64,000 bases of DNA from Methanosarcina barkeri 3 (lineage in GTDB: Archaea > Halobacteriota > Methanosarcinia > Methanosarcinales > Methanosarcinaceae). The stretch is taken from positions 3,100,001 to 3,164,000 of the forward strand of contig NZ_CP009517.1 in the NCBI RefSeq assembly GCF_000970305.1. Reading direction: 5' to 3'. The notes under the pieces were generated by a model. The model had not been told where the DNA came from. It saw nothing but the letters and a program-made list of their open reading frames with translations, and did no database searches. Position numbers and translations under genes: made by a program. Shown here in pieces: positions 1 through 9,803 of this stretch; position 1 is the stretch's first letter, and each line of letters starts with the position of its first letter.

Positions 1-740
1 ATACCGATCTGCATGGCTGCCCACCTGGGGGTCTGAGCACCGTCTGTTGTTCTGGAGACAATTGTTGGGATGTGGATTGCCTGCCAGGATGTCTTGCCGA
101 TGGAGGCCTTAATCTGGGCTGCCTGTTCTTCAGAGAATTCCTTGTTGATATCAATAAGGAACTGCTTGTCGATTTCGTCTGCGAGGGCGTCGTCACCTGT
201 GAAGACTTTCACGTAACAGTCGTCAACAAGGGCAGGGTGAGTTTCGACCATCATTTCCTGAACCACTGCTGCACCGGGCATGGCGTGGTTAAGGACTTCA
301 AGGTAGTGGTTGATGGTTTCAGGAGTAACTTCCTTACCCAGTCTCTTCTCAAGTGTCTCGTGAGCCATGTCAAGACCGACAACGCAGGTTCTCCTGATGT
401 CGTCCCACATCTGCTGCATTGCAGCGTTGTTTACGTAGTGGAGGTCATCAGGTTCTGCGACAATGTCAGTACCGGAGATGGTGTAAGGAGTAATTGCACG
501 CTGACCGAGAGGAGCACCGGAGTGCATCATTGGGTTATAGAATGCAATACCTCTTTTCTCAGCAATTTCTTTACCGGCTTTAATCATTTCGACCTTTCTG
601 GGGTCCTGCTCAGGGCCTAACCTCAGGAACTTTTCAGTCTTGCCGGTGATGTCCCCACCAGTCTGCTTGTTTGAACCAAATTCCTGTGCGAATTTGACTT
701 CCATGTCTTTTTTGAATTTTGAGAAAATGTCTGCTGCCAT
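1..740 (-). CDS. mcrA: Methyl-coenzyme M reductase alpha subunit, N-terminal part
   Basis: This is the large subunit of the enzyme that reduces methyl-coenzyme M with coenzyme B to methane, using the nickel cofactor F430. The reading frame starts at ATG 738-740, begins [17 protein letters not shown], and stays open to base 1, so about 246 residues of a roughly 570-residue protein are visible. The active-site residues and the modified residues (such as the methyl-arginine) lie beyond the edge. A GAGGTG ribosome site sits a few bases upstream of the start. It is the last gene of mcrBDCGA and follows mcrG by ten bases. The strong match in sequence and gene order makes the call secure. Confidence 0.98.
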   Translation of the reverse strand, partial: MAADIFSKFKKDMEVKFAQEFGSNKQTGGDITGKTEKFLRLGPEQDPRKVEMIKAGKEIAEKRGIAFYNPMMHSGAPLGQRAITPYTISGTDIVAEPDDLHYVNNAAMQQMWDDIRRTCVVGLDMAHETLEKRLGKEVTPETINHYLEVLNHAMPGAAVVQEMMVETHPALVDDCYVKVFTGDDALADEIDKQFLIDINKEFSEEQAAQIKASIGKTSWQAIHIPTIVSRTTDGAQTPRWAAMQIG

Positions 741-750
741 TGTGGTCACC

Positions 751-1497
751 TCATTTCGGCTGGAAGCCGAACTTTGTCCTCTGATCGAATATCCTGTGTA
801 CCCATTCAACAACTTCTGCATCGTCCCTGAAGGCTACATTGTCCACACGGTAAATGGTGGTTCTCTTTGCGGCTTCCTCACTGGACATTGGCTTACCGAG
901 ATCTACTTTCCTGTCGAGTGGAATTGCAACCTGGTCTTTGTCCATTATGATGGTACCGTTCTCAAGTCTTCTCCTGTCGAGCATATCGAACATTACACCG
1001 TCTTCCTGGAGACGGACAGAGTGACCGTGCACAGTTGCACCACGCACACCTGCGAGTGCATGGTCAGTGATTTCGGTTTCCATCTGAACCTTTGCGCACT
1101 GTTCCATATCTCTTTCACGGGCTTCAACGATTTGACGACCGGAAAGGGTACCTGGGTCTACACCTCTGAAGTTGATTGCTGCAAAGTAGGATCTGAAGTA
1201 TGGGGTTGCAGGTGCATTGTACATTGAGTCAGCAAACTGAATGTATCTTACTCTGTCTCCTGCTGCTGCGCCGGGTGTAGGTGCAACGTTTTCACGAGTC
1301 GAGCATGCAGGTTCTCCCATTTCTGCAAGTGGTGGGTGGGTGCTTGGATAGTCGCTCCCTGGAGCGCGGTGTCCGAGAACTGCGGTTAAGTCTTCGTCTG
1401 AAATTTCCCTGAGTTTCTCAAGTTTTCCAGACATGTGTTTTCTTCTGTTAGCGGCAACTGATGTTGCGCCTGGATAAAATTGTCTTTCGTAAGCCAT
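751..1497 (-). CDS. mcrG: Methyl-coenzyme M reductase gamma subunit
   Basis: This is the small subunit of the alpha2beta2gamma2 methyl-coenzyme M reductase, the last step of methanogenesis in the cytoplasm. The protein begins [20 protein letters not shown] and is 248 residues, the usual length for Methanosarcina. A start three codons upstream is also possible, but the ATG at 1495-1497 matches the family N-terminus and lies nine bases after AAGGAG. That ribosome site is inside the end of mcrC, and the mcrC stop is two bases before this start, so the two genes are tightly linked. It contains the conserved [15 protein letters not shown] region. Confidence 0.97.
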   Translation of the reverse strand: MAYERQFYPGATSVAANRRKHMSGKLEKLREISDEDLTAVLGHRAPGSDYPSTHPPLAEMGEPACSTRENVAPTPGAAAGDRVRYIQFADSMYNAPATPYFRSYFAAINFRGVDPGTLSGRQIVEARERDMEQCAKVQMETEITDHALAGVRGATVHGHSVRLQEDGVMFDMLDRRRLENGTIIMDKDQVAIPLDRKVDLGKPMSSEEAAKRTTIYRVDNVAFRDDAEVVEWVHRIFDQRTKFGFQPK

Positions 1498-1498
1498 C

Positions 1499-2119
1499 TC
1501 ATGCAACTCCTTTATGATCTTCTAACTGGTCTAATGTAGTCTTGACGTATTTAATGATAAGATTTAGTTTATCCCTGGGACAGGAATCACCACGTGTAAC
1601 TCCACTTACCATATCCATCACAATTCCCTTTGTAAGAATATTTTCATCCCTTGGCATCACTAATCTCGTCTTTATCCCTGCCTCTGCAAAATCCTCAAAA
1701 TCTACCGGGATCTGGCTGACTACAATCGCCGGAATATTAGCCTGGCTTAGGATTTCCCTGGTCTTTCTAACCACATGATCCTTGATATTTCCGAGGTGAA
1801 TCACGGCCAACTTATGCATTTCAATCTGTGCGACTTCTACCGGACTCAATACAAAAGATCCGGTTCTCATACCTGATTCAGGGATTCCGGAACCTGAGTA
1901 GAGTACCAGCACACTGACCTGAATGTTCTCTTTTCTCATGCCGTATGTGATCTCACATACCGGCTTTGTGATATGTCTCTGACCGGGACTCATGGCAATA
2001 GCTACTACCTCAGCACGGCCGGCTTCCGAGAGAGTACCTCGTTGGGCAAGCCCTCCTCCTTTACCAAGTCCTGCACCGCATCGGCAATCAACTACCTGTG
2101 TCTCTCGATCAATCATCAT
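1499..2119 (-). CDS. mcrC: Methyl-coenzyme M reductase operon protein C
   Basis: McrC is an accessory protein of the mcr operon. From published work it takes part in the ATP-dependent activation of the Ni-F430 centre and is not a subunit of the mature enzyme. The 206-residue protein has the family N-terminus with DCRCGAGLGKGGGLAQRGTL and the conserved stretch ITKPVCEITYGMRKE. The first two codons are both ATG, so the start may be one codon later. It follows mcrD by six bases and its last codons carry the ribosome site of mcrG, which suggests translational coupling. Confidence 0.95.
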   Translation of the reverse strand: MMIDRETQVVDCRCGAGLGKGGGLAQRGTLSEAGRAEVVAIAMSPGQRHITKPVCEITYGMRKENIQVSVLVLYSGSGIPESGMRTGSFVLSPVEVAQIEMHKLAVIHLGNIKDHVVRKTREILSQANIPAIVVSQIPVDFEDFAEAGIKTRLVMPRDENILTKGIVMDMVSGVTRGDSCPRDKLNLIIKYVKTTLDQLEDHKGVA

Positions 2120-2125
2120 ACTTTT

Positions 2126-2641
2126 TCACTCATCTTTATCCTTTTTCTCTTCTTGCTCCTTCTGTATCTCGATAAAGATGAGCTGGTCTGTCTTGGTTCT
2201 AGGATCTACCATACCAAGCAACCGAGGGTCTGCTTCAGGACCAAGTTTAGCATAGTCAGTTACAGTAGGCTTTTTCCTGAGAAAATGTCCTTCCCTGAAT
2301 TCAAAGGGGAACGGGAGCAATTTTTCGCAAACTTCCCTGATCTGTTCTTTAGCTTCGGCATTTGAAAGTTCAACCCGGATCCTGCCTACACAAATCTTCA
2401 ATTCTATAACTTGATCTCCAATTTGAATAGGCTTTCTCAGTGGATGTTCTACTTTTTCCCCTGTACCTGGGCCAGCAGACACCCTATCAGGTAGCCTGTT
2501 GCCCTGCACCATGACGCGGATTACCCCGTCCACCTTATAAATTTCAGTCATGAGCTTCTGAGCCGTTTCAGGGGACAGGATTCTACTGGGAAAAATTTCG
2601 ATTTGAATAGAGTCTTCCGTATTTGAAGCAGAGTCTGACAT
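2126..2641 (-). CDS. mcrD: Methyl-coenzyme M reductase operon protein D
   Basis: McrD is an accessory protein encoded in almost all mcr operons. It binds assembly forms of Mcr and is thought to act as a maturation chaperone; its exact role is not settled. The protein has 171 residues, with the conserved IEIFPSRILSPETAQKLM segment near the N-terminus, the VMVQGNRLP motif, and a very charged C-terminal tail rich in Lys, Asp and Glu. It lies between mcrB and mcrC in the typical order of Methanosarcina, with 23 bases between it and mcrB. Confidence 0.95.
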   Translation of the reverse strand: MSDSASNTEDSIQIEIFPSRILSPETAQKLMTEIYKVDGVIRVMVQGNRLPDRVSAGPGTGEKVEHPLRKPIQIGDQVIELKICVGRIRVELSNAEAKEQIREVCEKLLPFPFEFREGHFLRKKPTVTDYAKLGPEADPRLLGMVDPRTKTDQLIFIEIQKEQEEKKDKDE

Positions 2642-2664
2642 CGTTAGACCTTTTGAGTTATTAT

Positions 2665-3969
2665 TTAGAGCGCTCCTGCAACTGCCTTTATCGGTTCGCG
2701 GAATTCCTTAATTGCACCAAAGACGTCACCTATCAGGCCGGATGTTGATTCGATTGTGAACATCTGGGTACCTGCGTCAAGAGCTACTGCTGCGCATACA
2801 CAGGGGATTGCGAATCCTCTGGAGTGTCTGGTAACAACGTGGTTACCGTTGAAGACACCAGGCCCACCGCCACCATAAATGGAGTGGCTGAAGAATGAGA
2901 ATCCTACTGCTGTACCTTCTACTTTACCGTAGTCACAGCCTGGAAGACCGGTTTCCTTCTCAAGGATATCATTGAAGTAGAGAAGAGTTGAGGAAACGTT
3001 CTGAGCTGCACGGCCTGCACCACAGTTCACGAGGGTGGCTGCAAGGGTACCGACTGCTGCACAGGCATTCCACATGGGGACGTCGTTTGCTTTATAGAAA
3101 TTGTATCCAGAAGGAGCGGTCTTGTCAACGGAGATAATACCTGCTTCAACTGCCCTGCGGACAACGGATTCGATAACAGTTCCAATTGTGCCGTCCTTAC
3201 CGTTTTCTTTCACAATGTCATATAAGAGGTTGTTAGCGTTGAGACCCTGGTATGCAAGACCGAGGAGCTGATGCCTCTCGAACATACCGACTGCTCCGCC
3301 CATTTCGAAGATACCAGCCTGCTCGTAAATAGAAGAGAGAGCTGATGCGTTCATTGCATTCCTGTTAGAAATTGCTGCAACGTGGTTGGCCATAATGTTC
3401 CTGAGGGAGAAGCCAAGACCTTCATTGTTTTGGGGGATACTGAGAATGCCCTGAACCTGACCGCCCATGAGATCCATTGTCTGTGGGTAGCTTCCCCAAA
3501 CAGCGGCTTTTACGATGGGAGCGTCATATGGGTCAGTTCCGAACATGTCCATAATAGTCTGGGTGACTGCTGCTGCACCAACTGTTGTTGCGGACATGAA
3601 ATCGGCACCTGCAATCATCCTGGAATGTGGGGACTGGACCAGCAGGCTCTTTCCGCCTTTGACTTTGATGACATTAGTATCGTCATCTTCATCGACCTGG
3701 ACAAGTTTCTTAACGTTTTCTGCAATTGCATCAGCATTGCCTACGATGTCATAGTTAAGTCCGCGGCCTAAGATCTGACGGCCCTTTCCGCCCATCTTGC
3801 CGCTGGCAAGTGCACCCTGAATACCTGCGAGGCTGACTGCAACTGACCTCTTGGTGTCCATGATAATCTTTTTAATTGCTGCGTTTCTTGTTGGAGCAAG
3901 GGTCATAATGTCGACATTGCTCTCGAGCAGTTTTCCTCTGTCGTCGTAGATGTCTACTGTGTCAGACAC
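2665..3969 (-). CDS. mcrB: Methyl-coenzyme M reductase beta subunit
   Basis: This is the beta subunit of methyl-coenzyme M reductase, which with McrA lines the F430 active-site channel. The protein has 434 residues and begins MSDTVDIYDDRGKLLESNVD. The start codon is GTG (3967-3969), eight bases after a strong GGAGG. Family features include GRGLNYDIVGNADAIAENV near residue 70 and the glycine-rich segment SIYGGGGPGVFNGNHVVTRH near the C-terminus, close to the active site in known structures. It is the first gene of the mcr operon. Confidence 0.98.
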   Translation of the reverse strand: MSDTVDIYDDRGKLLESNVDIMTLAPTRNAAIKKIIMDTKRSVAVSLAGIQGALASGKMGGKGRQILGRGLNYDIVGNADAIAENVKKLVQVDEDDDTNVIKVKGGKSLLVQSPHSRMIAGADFMSATTVGAAAVTQTIMDMFGTDPYDAPIVKAAVWGSYPQTMDLMGGQVQGILSIPQNNEGLGFSLRNIMANHVAAISNRNAMNASALSSIYEQAGIFEMGGAVGMFERHQLLGLAYQGLNANNLLYDIVKENGKDGTIGTVIESVVRRAVEAGIISVDKTAPSGYNFYKANDVPMWNACAAVGTLAATLVNCGAGRAAQNVSSTLLYFNDILEKETGLPGCDYGKVEGTAVGFSFFSHSIYGGGGPGVFNGNHVVTRHSRGFAIPCVCAAVALDAGTQMFTIESTSGLIGDVFGAIKEFREPIKAVAGAL

Positions 3970-4385
3970 TTTAATTTCCTCCTTAATTTATTGAAATCAC
4001 TTTGGGACTGGTCACCTACTGGAGTGCTTTTGCACTCAATAAATCAAGTACCGCTTTTTTTAAGTGTCCACTTTCCCAATGAAATCTCATTCGTTTAGAA
4101 GGTACTTAAATCTTTTGTGTTTTCCGATAAATGAATTCATGTATTTTTTTAAAATATATTTTATTAATTTGTAATCTATTTTTGTAAAAATATATAAGAA
4201 AACGATAGCAATGGGAAAATGAAATTTCAGGATACTTAAAGCCTGTCAAAAATATACCACTTAGCTTATAAAAAATATTTAGCATGAAAATGAAGAATAT
4301 ATATGAAATTTATTATTATGTTTTTTTGCCCCTGAAAATCATACCAAAAAGGTTTATTAATATCTTGGTAATACGAAAGTTTAAT
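3970..4385. promoter_or_regulatory. Divergent spacer between mcr operon and mmp10
   Basis: This 416-bp, AT-rich spacer must hold the promoters of both the mcr operon (minus) and mmp10 (plus). The mcr leader side contains a small hairpin at 4022-4037 (GAGTGC, TTTT loop, GCACTC). Possible TATA boxes for the minus strand lie at about 4155-4165 and 4186-4200, and I cannot choose between them. The leader would then be about 180-230 nt. The mmp10 side has no clear ribosome site before its ATG, so that mRNA may be leaderless or have a short leader. Confidence 0.5.
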
Positions 4386-5621
4386 ATGGAAGTAGTTGTC
4401 GATGTAGGCGGAAATCCAGGAATAGACTGTAGAGGCTTTTGCAAGTACTGTTACTTTAAAAAAGTCAAAGATGTTCAGCCTCTGGGCTGCAAACATTGTC
4501 TTCCGTTCAAAAAAGGTTGTGACTACTGCACACGCAGTGTAAAGGAATCATACTCGGGTTTCAAGCCTCTTCAGATAGTACTGGAGGAAACTTCAAGAAA
4601 ACTCTATTTCGCTAGTGGAAAGATTAAAAAGTTCACTATTAGCGGAGGAGGCGATTTAAGCTGTTATCCTGACCTGAAGAGCCTCGTAGCTTTCTTATCT
4701 CAGTTTGAGACCCCAATCCATCTAGGCTATACAAGCGGAAAAGGTTTCAGCAAGCCTGATGATGCTCTTTTTTATATAGACCATGGAGTCACAGAGGTGA
4801 GTTTTACAGTCTTTGCAACTGATCCGGCTCTAAGAGCAGAATATATGAAAGACCCGGAACCCGAAGCTTCTATACAGGTTCTTCGGGACTTCTGTGCTCA
4901 TTGTGACGTATATGGAGCAATTGTGCTCATCCCTGGAGTAAATGACGGGAAGATCCTTGATAAGACTCTCAGTGATCTTGAAACTATGGGTGCAAAAGGA
5001 GCCATTCTGATGAGATTTGCAAACTTTTCGGAAAACGGACTTATCCTGAATAATGCTCCTATTATTCCTGGCATAATTCCACATAACATTGAGGAGTTCA
5101 CTGAGCTGGTACGCAACTCTGCAGCAAAGCACCCCTCAATAAGGATAACAGGAACCCCGCTTGAAGATCCCTTAATTGGCTCTCCTTTTGCTATCCGAAA
5201 TGTTCCCGAAGCTCTTGAAAAACTTCCGAAGACAACAAAAAGAGCCACTATAATTACAGGCCAGATAGCAGTTCCAAGGTTGAGGGAAATCTTTGAAGCT
5301 CTTGGAGGGTCCGTAAATGTCGTTTCTCCAAAAAAAGACATTGGATGTCTCATTACTATTGAGGATCTCAAAAACATGGATCTGTCTGAAGTAAGCGAGA
5401 CTGTTTTTATCCCGGGAAGGGCTTTTGTTCATGACATGGAAGTTAAAGAGGCCTTTAAAAGAGACGGGATTGACAGGCTTGTTCGCAGGGGTCCAGAGCT
5501 TCTTTCTGTAGATGGTGAAATGTCAATAGGCATGAACAAAGAAGAGGTTTTGGAACTGGAAATTAAAAACTTTACCGAACTCATAGAGCAGATTAACTCC
5601 CTTGGGCTGCCTGTGAAATAA
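4386..5621 (+). CDS. mmp10: Methanogenesis marker protein 10, McrA arginine methylase (radical SAM)
   Basis: Mmp10 is a radical-SAM, cobalamin-dependent enzyme that makes the 5-(S)-methylarginine of McrA in methanogens; this is known from the family. The protein has 411 residues with a CxxxCxxC cluster motif (CRGFCKYC, residues 12-19), followed by a second Cys-rich stretch ([14 protein letters not shown]), both typical of the family. A glycine-rich SAM-binding segment SGGGDLS follows near residue 90. The frame is open 34 codons upstream, but those codons are AT-rich and unlike the family, so I chose the ATG at 4386. It is divergent from the mcr operon, whose product is its substrate. Confidence 0.95.
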   Translation: MEVVVDVGGNPGIDCRGFCKYCYFKKVKDVQPLGCKHCLPFKKGCDYCTRSVKESYSGFKPLQIVLEETSRKLYFASGKIKKFTISGGGDLSCYPDLKSLVAFLSQFETPIHLGYTSGKGFSKPDDALFYIDHGVTEVSFTVFATDPALRAEYMKDPEPEASIQVLRDFCAHCDVYGAIVLIPGVNDGKILDKTLSDLETMGAKGAILMRFANFSENGLILNNAPIIPGIIPHNIEEFTELVRNSAAKHPSIRITGTPLEDPLIGSPFAIRNVPEALEKLPKTTKRATIITGQIAVPRLREIFEALGGSVNVVSPKKDIGCLITIEDLKNMDLSEVSETVFIPGRAFVHDMEVKEAFKRDGIDRLVRRGPELLSVDGEMSIGMNKEEVLELEIKNFTELIEQINSLGLPVK

Positions 5622-5750
5622 ACTAAGTCATATCAAACAAGTTAAGTCATATCAAACCCAGGCCTTAATCTGAGAAAAAAAGCACCAACAACATAAAAGA
5701 ACTGTTTCTGTACAAGATACAGATAATCAAACAGATAGTATATAAATAGT

Positions 5751-5772
5751 CATGTAATTATATAATTACATG
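5751..5772. promoter_or_regulatory. Perfect 22-bp palindrome
   Basis: The sequence made of half-site CATGTAATTAT and its exact complement is a perfect palindrome with no spacer. It follows a TATA-like TATATAAAT (5739-5747) on the plus strand, and its last three bases are the ATG of a possible 33-codon reading frame. It lies between the convergent ends of mmp10 and polC, so it does not serve either gene as a promoter. It could be an operator or a cruciform; the function is inferred. Confidence 0.5.
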
Positions 5773-5871
5773 AAAAAATATATAGAAAAATTGTCAACAC
5801 TAAGACAGAAAAATTTTCCCTGTAGGGAACTGTCAAAACCTGAAAAGAGCCTATCTCCAGAAGAAGAATAA
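5770..5871 (+). CDS. Possible small protein, 33 residues, unknown function
   Basis: A short reading frame begins with ATG 5770-5772, within the end of a perfect palindrome, and ends with TAA 5869-5871. The peptide starts MKKYIEKLSTLRQKNF and is charged, with one Cys and an acidic end (SPEEE). There is a TATA-like box about 30 bp upstream, which would give a leaderless or nearly leaderless mRNA. I do not recognise it. Its support is only its position after a promoter-like sequence and palindrome in a spacer that has no other gene. Confidence 0.25.
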   Translation: MKKYIEKLSTLRQKNFPCRELSKPEKSLSPEEE

Positions 5872-6000
5872 GACTATTTAGAGTAATTAGAGAACCAATT
5901 AATAAATACTTCTATATTTTAGGGTTCTCAAACTGCCCTGCCTCCTTTCAGACAAGTAAATTAATTTATTCAAAATGTTAATGTCTAGTGTTATTTATTC
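5872..6000. other. Spacer between convergent mmp10 and polC
   Basis: The whole spacer between mmp10 and polC runs from 5622 to 6000. Its left part has a short direct repeat (AAGTCATATCAAAC, near 5625-5656), and its middle has the palindrome and micro-ORF listed separately. In this last part I see only AT-rich sequence that must contain the 3' ends of both transcripts. Confidence 0.4.
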
Positions 6001-9000
6001 TCAGCGCGCAGATCCAGACATGAAATCTGAAAGTCCCAGCTGTTTAACCCTGTGGTTCTCGAATAGAGAACATATATCGTTGTCCAAAAGTTCAATTCTC
6101 TGTCTGGTATAGCTAGAAACTCCATACCGTTCTCCAATTTCTTTTGAAATCTCAAGATACTTACGGACAGCTCCTTCGTGTACGGTCAGTACTACATTAC
6201 CTCCGCACTTAGGGCAGGCTCCAATTAGTGGAGGGCGCCTGAACTTCTCCCCGCATTTTATACAGCGCATCCGCTGTCTGGAAAAAGAACGGAGATTCCC
6301 GAGAAGATCAGGAAGGAAATGAGATTTGAGCACCCGTTCAGCCACATCAGGAGCGTCTACTGCCCTTATTTTATTAGCAAGGGAAAGTTGAGCCTCCATT
6401 TTTTCGATCATGCTCCCAAGAGTCTTATATGAAGAATTAAGAGGGCCTGCAGCAATATCCGAAGTATCATGTGTGAACATAAAATGCTCGTACTGCTCCG
6501 GGGTTCCAAGTCGACTGCTAACGAGATCCATAATACCTTCGAGTTCTGTGGGATTTTTTATTTCTTGAGTAGCCTTATAGAATTCCAGAGGGTATCTGGC
6601 AGGCACATCTATATTATGTGCCTCCTTATCAACCTCTTTCGGATCAATTCTCGTAGTAAGTACTAAAGGAGCGTCCATTTTCCCACCCCTTTTATCCGGG
6701 AGATAAGCCCTTGAGAAATTGAGAATTCCATCCATGAGAAGCATTATGCAATCTTCATCTCCATCACAGTTCCTTCGTTTTGAAGCATGAAAGAAAGGAT
6801 GAGCATAACCTACCGAAGCTCTCGTAAACCCTATTAATCTCCCCAGTACGCCTGCTGAGGTGTGCGGAGCAAGCCCTATGAGCAATACGCCTACAAGATC
6901 CTGAATTGTTTCGGCATTGTAATAAGGTTCAACTCCGTAATATTTTACAAGCAAGTCATCCACGTATTTTGCAGTACGAAGCATATAGTTACCTCCGTCA
7001 TAAGAAATCACAAGATCCTGGACCTTCAGACAGGCGATCTGATCATCTCTTTCAATGGGGTTTCCGTAAACATCTTCCACATAACCGAGTTCCCGGAGTT
7101 TAGCTGCTGTTATTCCGATTTCATCCGCCCTGATATGTGTAAGGGGAATATCTGACATATCATAACGGACCGTTCCATCTTTAAAAATATAGACATCATG
7201 TTTTGCCCTCAAGATTCCCTTTTCCAGGGGTTCGGGGGTCATCTGCCCGTTCATGAGCCGTTTTACACCTTTAATGAGGTCCATTTTCTCTCTTTCCCCT
7301 ACGTTCTCAAAAGCCTGCTTATAAATAGTGTGAAAATCCAATTTGACATTTGCAACGGAAGTTGGCTTTCTACCGCATTTAGGACAAGTTTCGGAGTTTC
7401 GAACCTCAATTTTACAGCGGTGACAGAAGAGTTTTGGACGGGTATACTCTCCACAGTCACAGCGCCAGAAATAAGTCTCTTTCCCACAGGCAGGACACTC
7501 CCTGATTCCCATCTCCACTTCAATTTCGCCTATTTTCCCATTCATGGAAGCCGAATAGCTTGAAGCGGACACAAGATTTCGCGTAATTCCCCCAGCGTTA
7601 CCGATAGGAAAAAGAACCTGAGCTGCAGGAGACATTTTTCTCAAGTTGGATTTCTCTGGTCTTCCCATTCTTGCCCCAATTCTCGAAGGAGCCCTTGGAA
7701 GAACTTTAAACCCACTTAAAAGAGCCACAGACTCCACCATATTATCAGTATCAGGCATTTTGGCCTTCTCTTTAAGTTGGTGATCAAGCCCAAGGCAGAG
7801 AATAAAAGGAAGAGCTTCTTCAATCAGTATTGTGTCAGCTTTTACCCTGTGAAGTAAAAGGAGTTTTTCAAGTATGAATTTGACACCACTTTCCATACAG
7901 GCTTTCAGAGGTAATCGGAGAATCCCGTCTTCAACCGAGAAATTTCCTTTCTCAGCCACGAATTTTCTTAAAGCTTCAAATTCATTTCGGTCTATATCAT
8001 GCCAGAGGTATGTAAATTTCGGATGTAGAGGGACCTCGTATTCTTCCGCAAGCCTGAGAGCCAGAAAGGACGACGGATTTTTTAAGTCCTCTTCAGGTAT
8101 TTTCTCAGAGCAAGCTGCTTCATAATCGTAAATCCACCATTCAAAAACATAAGGTGAAGGCATAAGAGGGTGATTGTTTTCCAGAAAGTCCCCGTAATTA
8201 ATCAGGATCTCTCCGATATCTACGATTATCTCTACCTGAGAGCGAAGCTCATAAGCTTCCTTTATATTGTCTACACGGACAAGGTCTCCGGAACAAAGGC
8301 GCACAGTTGGCCCTTCTATCGAATCTACAGCAGACATAGCTGCAGCTTTTCCAGGCCTTTCAACCTTGAGTTGGGTTCCGTTAGTAATAAAGTCGTCAAG
8401 TAGAACCATAGTAGATGGGTTAATCCCGGCAGCCGCAAAAGAGGTATTTCTGGAACGGCCATAGCGAAGCCTGAAACCTCCTGGCCTTGAAGGATGGGAA
8501 AAAACCGGCCTGCCTGCAATCAGGTCTCTTATATACTTATCCTTTGGTTTGATCTTATTTTTTTGCTCATTTTCCTCATCTCCTCCAGCTTTTGCGCCTC
8601 CTATAAGGGTTGCCAGCCAATCCCATCCATCCATGTTCAGCTTGTTAACATGCTTCTTGACCTTTGGTGCCTTAAGGGCAAGCCCTTCGGCAAGTACAAG
8701 GCACATTCCCCCTCTGACACGGTTAGTCCCAATTCTTTCCAGATCCCTATGCCCTTCAACCTCAGCTTCCTCGGTTGGGTCTCCGTCAATACAAACAGGA
8801 CAATTCTTGACAATCAGGCGAATTTCATCTTCAGAAGGCATGTATTGAAGGCTTGCAACTTTTTTGTAAAGCAGGATCTCCTCCACATAACGCTCTACTT
8901 CCTCAGGCCTTGGTTTATAGCGGTCAATACCTATTCCGCGCCTTACATAATCACCTACGAGTACGGAAAGAGCCTGGGCTGTTCCTCCTGCACTCCTGAT

Positions 9001-9441
9001 AGGCCCGGAATAAAAAATCCGAATATACTGCGAACCGTCGTCATTCTTCCCCAGTTCGACTTTATCAATCCCTTCAATAGGGGCTGCAACCACTCCTTCC
9101 GTAAGCGTAGCCATGGAAACCCGGATAGCAGCTTCAACTGCATCCTTTTTTGTTGCGAAACTTCCTACTTCTCCTTCTGCAACCTGACGCCCAATTTCAA
9201 GAGCAGCCTCTTCCCTTGACATTTTGTTCTCAAGTTCCCGGATTTTTGCAGCAACTCCCTCTACTCCTATAAGGTTCTCAACCCTATCAGCAAGATCTTT
9301 GGCAAGAGGAATTTCTACAACGGGCTTTGGGTCACCTCCACGAGCTCGAGCTGTATTTGCAATCGTTATGGCTTCTTTGAGCCTTGCTTCAAGTTCGTCG
9401 AAGTATTCATGCATTTCTTTACTTGCAATTGTCTCACCCAT
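6001..9441 (-). CDS. polC: DNA polymerase D large subunit (DP2)
   Basis: This is the catalytic subunit of the euryarchaeal replicative polymerase PolD. The 1146-residue protein has the usual length without an intein. It has the N-terminal DP2 domain ([19 protein letters not shown] near residue 145), a long basic middle section, a zinc cluster around residues 640-690 (several CxxC pairs), the catalytic acidic motif NCDGDED near residue 885, and a C-terminal zinc finger (CIKCGEKF then CPKCGG). The start ATG is preceded by AAAGGGG. The small DP1 subunit gene is not in this window. A tiny membrane protein gene lies 27 bp upstream and may be co-transcribed. Confidence 0.97.
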   Translation of the reverse strand: MGETIASKEMHEYFDELEARLKEAITIANTARARGGDPKPVVEIPLAKDLADRVENLIGVEGVAAKIRELENKMSREEAALEIGRQVAEGEVGSFATKKDAVEAAIRVSMATLTEGVVAAPIEGIDKVELGKNDDGSQYIRIFYSGPIRSAGGTAQALSVLVGDYVRRGIGIDRYKPRPEEVERYVEEILLYKKVASLQYMPSEDEIRLIVKNCPVCIDGDPTEEAEVEGHRDLERIGTNRVRGGMCLVLAEGLALKAPKVKKHVNKLNMDGWDWLATLIGGAKAGGDEENEQKNKIKPKDKYIRDLIAGRPVFSHPSRPGGFRLRYGRSRNTSFAAAGINPSTMVLLDDFITNGTQLKVERPGKAAAMSAVDSIEGPTVRLCSGDLVRVDNIKEAYELRSQVEIIVDIGEILINYGDFLENNHPLMPSPYVFEWWIYDYEAACSEKIPEEDLKNPSSFLALRLAEEYEVPLHPKFTYLWHDIDRNEFEALRKFVAEKGNFSVEDGILRLPLKACMESGVKFILEKLLLLHRVKADTILIEEALPFILCLGLDHQLKEKAKMPDTDNMVESVALLSGFKVLPRAPSRIGARMGRPEKSNLRKMSPAAQVLFPIGNAGGITRNLVSASSYSASMNGKIGEIEVEMGIRECPACGKETYFWRCDCGEYTRPKLFCHRCKIEVRNSETCPKCGRKPTSVANVKLDFHTIYKQAFENVGEREKMDLIKGVKRLMNGQMTPEPLEKGILRAKHDVYIFKDGTVRYDMSDIPLTHIRADEIGITAAKLRELGYVEDVYGNPIERDDQIACLKVQDLVISYDGGNYMLRTAKYVDDLLVKYYGVEPYYNAETIQDLVGVLLIGLAPHTSAGVLGRLIGFTRASVGYAHPFFHASKRRNCDGDEDCIMLLMDGILNFSRAYLPDKRGGKMDAPLVLTTRIDPKEVDKEAHNIDVPARYPLEFYKATQEIKNPTELEGIMDLVSSRLGTPEQYEHFMFTHDTSDIAAGPLNSSYKTLGSMIEKMEAQLSLANKIRAVDAPDVAERVLKSHFLPDLLGNLRSFSRQRMRCIKCGEKFRRPPLIGACPKCGGNVVLTVHEGAVRKYLEISKEIGERYGVSSYTRQRIELLDNDICSLFENHRVKQLGLSDFMSGSAR

Positions 9442-9468
9442 TTAAAAGCCCCTTTAAAAAGATTGATA

Positions 9469-9702
9469 TTATCTCTGCCTGCGACGAGATCCGGATGCAA
9501 GAATGCTTGAAATTGAGGTTATAAAAAGGACAAAGATGCCTACCCAGATCAGATAACTCCCTGCCTTCTCCATGCCCAAAACTGTTAAAAGCAAGCCTGC
9601 AGCCAGCACTACAAGGTTAATCTTGTTTATTCTTTTGTTCTGATCTACGACTTTTTTATGAGCCTGCATTTTTACCAGATTTTCCTTTTTCTCAGCGTTC
9701 AA
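9469..9702 (-). CDS. Small membrane protein, unknown function
   Basis: This encodes a 77-residue protein with a basic, hydrophilic N-terminus (about 28 residues, many Lys) followed by two predicted membrane helices, roughly residues 29-44 (LVVLAAGLLLTVLG) and 49-67 (SYLIWVGIFVLFITSISS), and a basic tail RRRQR. The pattern predicts a two-helix protein with both ends in the cytoplasm. I do not recognise the family. It lies directly upstream of polC on the same strand. Confidence 0.65.
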   Translation of the reverse strand: MNAEKKENLVKMQAHKKVVDQNKRINKINLVVLAAGLLLTVLGMEKAGSYLIWVGIFVLFITSISSILASGSRRRQR

Positions 9703-9803
9703 AATTCTTCCCTCTCAGCCACTATTTAAATCTTCAACTTTCTGTCACAACTGAGCTTAAAACTGTTTACAATCGAACTTACAACACTATATTACAGTTG
9801 AGC

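Noticed and set aside
4284-4385. Longer N-terminus of Mmp10
   Set aside because: The extra 34 codons are AT-rich and do not resemble the family, which begins [12 protein letters not shown].
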